From the NCBI RefSeq assembly GCF_002177135.1, contig NZ_MWPH01000001.1:868001-932000 (forward strand): a DNA stretch of 64,000 bases, given 5' to 3'. How positions within the stretch are numbered: the stretch's first letter is position 1; each line of letters begins with the position of its first letter. This document shows, in pieces, positions 61,490-64,000 of the stretch. The notes under the pieces were generated by a model. The model saw only the letters and a program-made list of their open reading frames with translations. It made no database searches and was not told where the DNA came from. A program made the translations under genes and the position numbers. This DNA comes from Natronolimnobius baerhuensis (GTDB lineage Archaea; Halobacteriota; Halobacteria; Halobacteriales; Natrialbaceae).

Positions 61490-62920
61490 TTATCCGAGGC
61501 TTCCCTCCATCTCGAGTTCGATGAGGCGGTTGAGTTCGACCGCGTATTCGATTGGCAGTTCTTCCGTGATCGGCTCGATGAAGCCGGCGACGATCATCTT
61601 CTTGGCGTCGTCGTCGTCCAGGCCGCGGGACTGAAGGTAGAAGATGTCCTCGTCGCCGATTTTACCGACGGTTGCCTCGTGGGCGACGTCGACTTTCGAC
61701 TCCTCGATCTCCATGTACGGCATGGTGTCCGAGGTGGACTCGTTGTCGAACATCAGGGCGTCACACTCGACGGCAGTGCTCGAGTTCTCTGCACCGTCGG
61801 CGATGTGGACGAGACCGCGGTAGTTGGTGCGGCCGCCGTCTTTGGAGATCGACTTGGATTCGATGGTCGAACTCGTCTCGGGTGCGTTGTGGTAGACCTT
61901 CGCACCAGTGTCGATGTTCTGTCCCTCGCCCGCGAAGGCGATGGTGATGTGGGTGTCCGTCGCGCCGCGGCCCTTGAGGATCGTACACGGGTAGAGCATG
62001 GTCGCTTTCGAGCCCATGCTGCCGGAAACCCACTCCATCGTGGCGTTTTCTTCACAGATGGCGCGTTTGGTGTTCAGGTTGAACGTGTTCTTCGACCAGT
62101 TCTGCACGGTCGAGTACTGGACGTGAGCGTCCTCGCCGACAAAGACCTCGACGCAGCCCGAGTGAAGGTTGTGGGCACCGTATTTTGGTGCGGAACAGCC
62201 CTCAATGTAGTGGACTTCCGAGCCTTCCTCGGCGACGATGAGCGTGTGCTCGAACTGCCCCATCCCTTCCGAGTTCATCCGGAAGTACGCTTGGACCGGC
62301 ATCTCGACGGTGACGTCCTCGGGAATGTAGACGAACGATCCACCGGACCAGACGGCACCGTGGAGTGCAGCGAACTTGTTGTCGCTTGGGGGCACACAGG
62401 TCGTCATGAAGTACTCCTTGACGAGTTCTGGGTGCTCTTTGACCGCGCGGTCCATATTCATGAAGACCACGCCTTTCTCCTCCCACTGTTCTTGCATGTT
62501 CTGGTAGACGACCTCAGACTCGTACTGGGCACCAACACCCGAGAGGGCGTTCTTCTCGGCTTCCGGAATACCCAACTTGTCGAAGGTGTCTTTGATCTCG
62601 TCTGGCAGCTCCGTCCAGTCATCGACGCCTTCGCGCTTGTCGACGTCCGGGCGGATGTAGGGAACGATCTCCTCGATATCCAGTTCGGTTAGATCCGGCT
62701 GGCCGGGCCAGTCGGTCGGCATCGGCATGTTGTGATACTGCTTGAGCGCGCGGAGACGGCGCTCGAGCATCCACTCGGGCTCGTCTTTGTCCTCGGAGAT
62801 CATGCGGATGACCTCTTCGGTTAGCCCCTTGCCGGATCTGACTGCGGAGTTCTCCTCCTTCTTGAACTCGAACCGGGCCTCAGTGTCTGTCTCTTTTAGG
62901 TGGTCTTGATCGGAACTCAT
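61490..62920 (-). CDS. sufB: Fe-S cluster assembly protein SufB
   Basis: 476 aa. VRMISEDKDEPEWMLERRLR, ALKQYHNMPMPTDWPGQPDL, VPPSDNKFAALHGAVWSGGS and FVYIPEDVTVEMPVQAYFRM are classic SufB blocks. HYIEGCSAPKYGAHNLHSGC gives the conserved cysteines, and VAHEATVGKIGDEDIFYLQS carries the C-terminal catalytic His region. It is the scaffold subunit carrying the nascent cluster. It lies 61 bp after sufC and 1 bp before sufD. Confidence 0.96.
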   Translation of the reverse strand: MSSDQDHLKETDTEARFEFKKEENSAVRSGKGLTEEVIRMISEDKDEPEWMLERRLRALKQYHNMPMPTDWPGQPDLTELDIEEIVPYIRPDVDKREGVDDWTELPDEIKDTFDKLGIPEAEKNALSGVGAQYESEVVYQNMQEQWEEKGVVFMNMDRAVKEHPELVKEYFMTTCVPPSDNKFAALHGAVWSGGSFVYIPEDVTVEMPVQAYFRMNSEGMGQFEHTLIVAEEGSEVHYIEGCSAPKYGAHNLHSGCVEVFVGEDAHVQYSTVQNWSKNTFNLNTKRAICEENATMEWVSGSMGSKATMLYPCTILKGRGATDTHITIAFAGEGQNIDTGAKVYHNAPETSSTIESKSISKDGGRTNYRGLVHIADGAENSSTAVECDALMFDNESTSDTMPYMEIEESKVDVAHEATVGKIGDEDIFYLQSRGLDDDDAKKMIVAGFIEPITEELPIEYAVELNRLIELEMEGSLG

Positions 62921-62981
62921 GATTTGTATGTAGTCGTGTTTACGGCTCTGGCGTTATTACGGTTGTTCTAGCCACAAACGG

Positions 62982-63890
62982 TTACGCGGTGCCGTAGACT
63001 TCGTCGCGGACCCAGTCGTACCCCTTATCCTCGAGTTCTTCGGCGAGTTCTGGACCGCCGCTTTTGGCGATCTGACCGTCGAGCATCACGTGGACGTGAT
63101 CCGGCTCGACGTAATCGAGGATGCGCTGGTAGTGGGTGATCTGAAGGACACCAGTGCCCTGCTCGTCGCGCAGCGCGTTGATGCCGTTCGAAACGTCCTG
63201 TAGGCGGTCGATGTCCAGCCCGGAGTCGATCTCGTCGAGCACGGCGACCGAGGGCTCGAGGATGGCTGCCTGAAGGACTTCGTTCTGTTTCTTCTCCCCA
63301 CCGGAGAAGCCGGCGTTGAGGTAGCGCTGGGCGAACTTCTCATCCATGTCCAGTTGTTCCATCTTCTCCTGGAGGATCTGCTGGAACTCGGCGACGCCAA
63401 CTTCGCCCTCGTCGACGTTGCCCTCCATGGGCGAGGTCTCGAAGCCGTCGTCTTCGTCGTCTTCGTCGATACCCTCGTCGTCCTCAAAGAGCTCTTCGCG
63501 CTCTTCGATCTTGGCGTTCAGTGCGGTTCGCAGGAAGTTCGTCATCGTGACGCCGTCGATCTCGGCGGGATACTGGAACGCGAGGAAGATACCGAGTGCC
63601 GCGCGCTCGTTTGGCTCGAGGTCGAGGAGGTCCCAGGTGCGCTGGTCCTCGTCGATCTCGATGTCCGCGCCGAACTCCTCGTCCTCGAGGTGAAGCAGTA
63701 CTTCACCGTCGGTGACCTCGTAGGCCGGGTGGCCAGCGATGACCTTGGCCGTCGTCGACTTCCCGGAGCCGTTTGGACCCATCAGGGCGTGAATTTCGCC
63801 CGACTCGACCTCGAGGGAAACACCCTCAAGAATCTTCTCGTCGCCCTCCGCCACTTCTGCGTGTAGGTTGCGTAGTTCGAGACGTGCCAT
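62982..63890 (-). CDS. sufC: Fe-S cluster assembly ATPase SufC
   Basis: 302 aa, longer than the usual 250 because of a strongly acidic insertion (about 125-165: LFEDDEGIDEDDEDDGFETS). Walker A MGPNGSGKSTTAKVIAGHP, the ABC signature FSGGEKKQNEVLQ, Walker B VAVLDEIDSGLDID and the H-loop ITHYQR are intact. SufC drives the conformational change of SufB-SufD during cluster assembly. First gene of the operon; its promoter carries a TATA element and an 18-bp palindrome. Confidence 0.96.
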   Translation of the reverse strand: MARLELRNLHAEVAEGDEKILEGVSLEVESGEIHALMGPNGSGKSTTAKVIAGHPAYEVTDGEVLLHLEDEEFGADIEIDEDQRTWDLLDLEPNERAALGIFLAFQYPAEIDGVTMTNFLRTALNAKIEEREELFEDDEGIDEDDEDDGFETSPMEGNVDEGEVGVAEFQQILQEKMEQLDMDEKFAQRYLNAGFSGGEKKQNEVLQAAILEPSVAVLDEIDSGLDIDRLQDVSNGINALRDEQGTGVLQITHYQRILDYVEPDHVHVMLDGQIAKSGGPELAEELEDKGYDWVRDEVYGTA

Positions 63891-63936
63891 AGTACTCTGT
63901 CGTGTGAACGGTCGGTCGTTGGCCTGATAACGGTTT

Positions 63937-63975
63937 CGTATCCAATTGGATACGGTCCCACAAGAGCAAAATAAG
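63937..63975 (-). promoter_or_regulatory. suf operon promoter with an 18-bp perfect palindromic operator
   Basis: CGTATCCAATTGGATACG at 63937-63954 is a perfect inverted repeat of 18 bp. On the minus strand the TATA-like CTTATTTT (complement of 63968-63975), preceded by CGAAAA, predicts transcription starting near 63946, inside the palindrome. A bound dimer would block initiation, so this is a likely repressor site. A DtxR/SirR-type regulator is encoded 4 kb away, but I cannot show that it binds here, and no second copy was noticed in the window. Confidence 0.65.
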
Positions 63976-64000
63976 TTTTCGAAAGGGAAAATCGAATTGC

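Noticed and set aside
61463-62692. 409-aa plus-strand open frame
   Set aside because: Antisense shadow of sufB.
1-64000. CRISPR array, complete insertion sequence, rRNA or replication origin
   Set aside because: No regularly spaced repeats, transposase genes, rRNA sequence or orc/cdc6 gene with origin repeats were seen.

Overview
The window is chromosomal DNA from a halophilic archaeon. Predicted proteins are strongly acidic (many Asp/Glu, little Lys), G+C is high, twin-arginine and lipobox signal peptides are common, several families are known mainly from haloarchaea (HTH_10/Bat regulators, DUF7344, DICT, DUF5786, DUF5804, phiH1-repressor-like, halocyanin-like proteins), and promoters are archaeal TATA/BRE type, often about 25-30 bases before the start codon so that mRNAs are probably leaderless. 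The hexamer CTCGAG is very frequent in coding sequence, usually as Leu-Glu, which I associate with Natrialbaceae (Natrialba, Haloterrigena, Natronorubrum); that placement is inference. No rRNA, tRNA, CRISPR array, complete insertion sequence, integrase or origin was seen, so this looks like ordinary core chromosome with small accessory pieces.

Layout. 1-4.1 kb: N-terminus of a membrane protein (probable chemotaxis transducer) running off the left edge, an XPB/Rad25-like helicase, and an AAA ATPase with a PD-(D/E)xK-like C-terminus whose promoter carries two tandem palindromes. 4.1-4.5 kb: a gene-poor stretch packed with perfect inverted repeats, the best candidate here for an undescribed structured RNA. 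4.7-10.7 kb: a HerA-like ATPase, then a DegT-type aminotransferase, an alkaline-phosphatase-superfamily phosphodiesterase and a FemAB-like GNAT protein, which look like surface-glycan chemistry. 10.9-16.8 kb: glmM, glmU and glmS, which together make UDP-GlcNAc, with two small regulator or zinc-finger genes. 17.5-24.7 kb: a Na+/H+-type antiporter, DUF5786, two Bat-like regulators and a universal stress protein. 24.7-28.5 kb: a SCO1-TlpA-CcdA redox operon, a zinc-ribbon protein and an M24 peptidase. 28.8-31.8 kb: otsA-otsB (trehalose) and a small repressor. 32-41.5 kb: a matrixin-like protease, small haloarchaeal proteins, cysK, a thioredoxin, an Mqo-like oxidoreductase, a DUF255 protein, a small exporter and a polysaccharide deacetylase. 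41.6-46.4 kb: aconitase, the overlapping thyA-folA pair and an orphan VapB-like antitoxin. 46.5-50.7 kb: an exonuclease-helicase pair resembling bacterial MrfB-MrfA (YprB-YprA). 50.8-51.5 kb: a TumE-type toxin-antitoxin pair. 51.6-59.1 kb: purD, a blue-copper lipoprotein, an archaetidylserine-synthase-like enzyme, a HEAT-repeat protein, a DUF7344-DICT regulator pair and a secreted phospholipase-D-like protein. 59.1-64 kb: sufC-sufB-sufD, a ferritin-like protein and a DtxR/SirR iron regulator, with an 18-bp perfect palindrome at the predicted sufC start site.

Functional themes: Fe-S and iron control (suf, ferritin-like protein, DtxR), cell-surface sugar supply (glmMUS, aminotransferase/GNAT cluster, deacetylase), osmolyte synthesis (ots), one-carbon and nucleotide metabolism (thyA, folA, purD), respiratory-chain maturation (SCO, TlpA, CcdA, copper protein) and DNA repair (XPB-like, HerA-like, Mrf-like).
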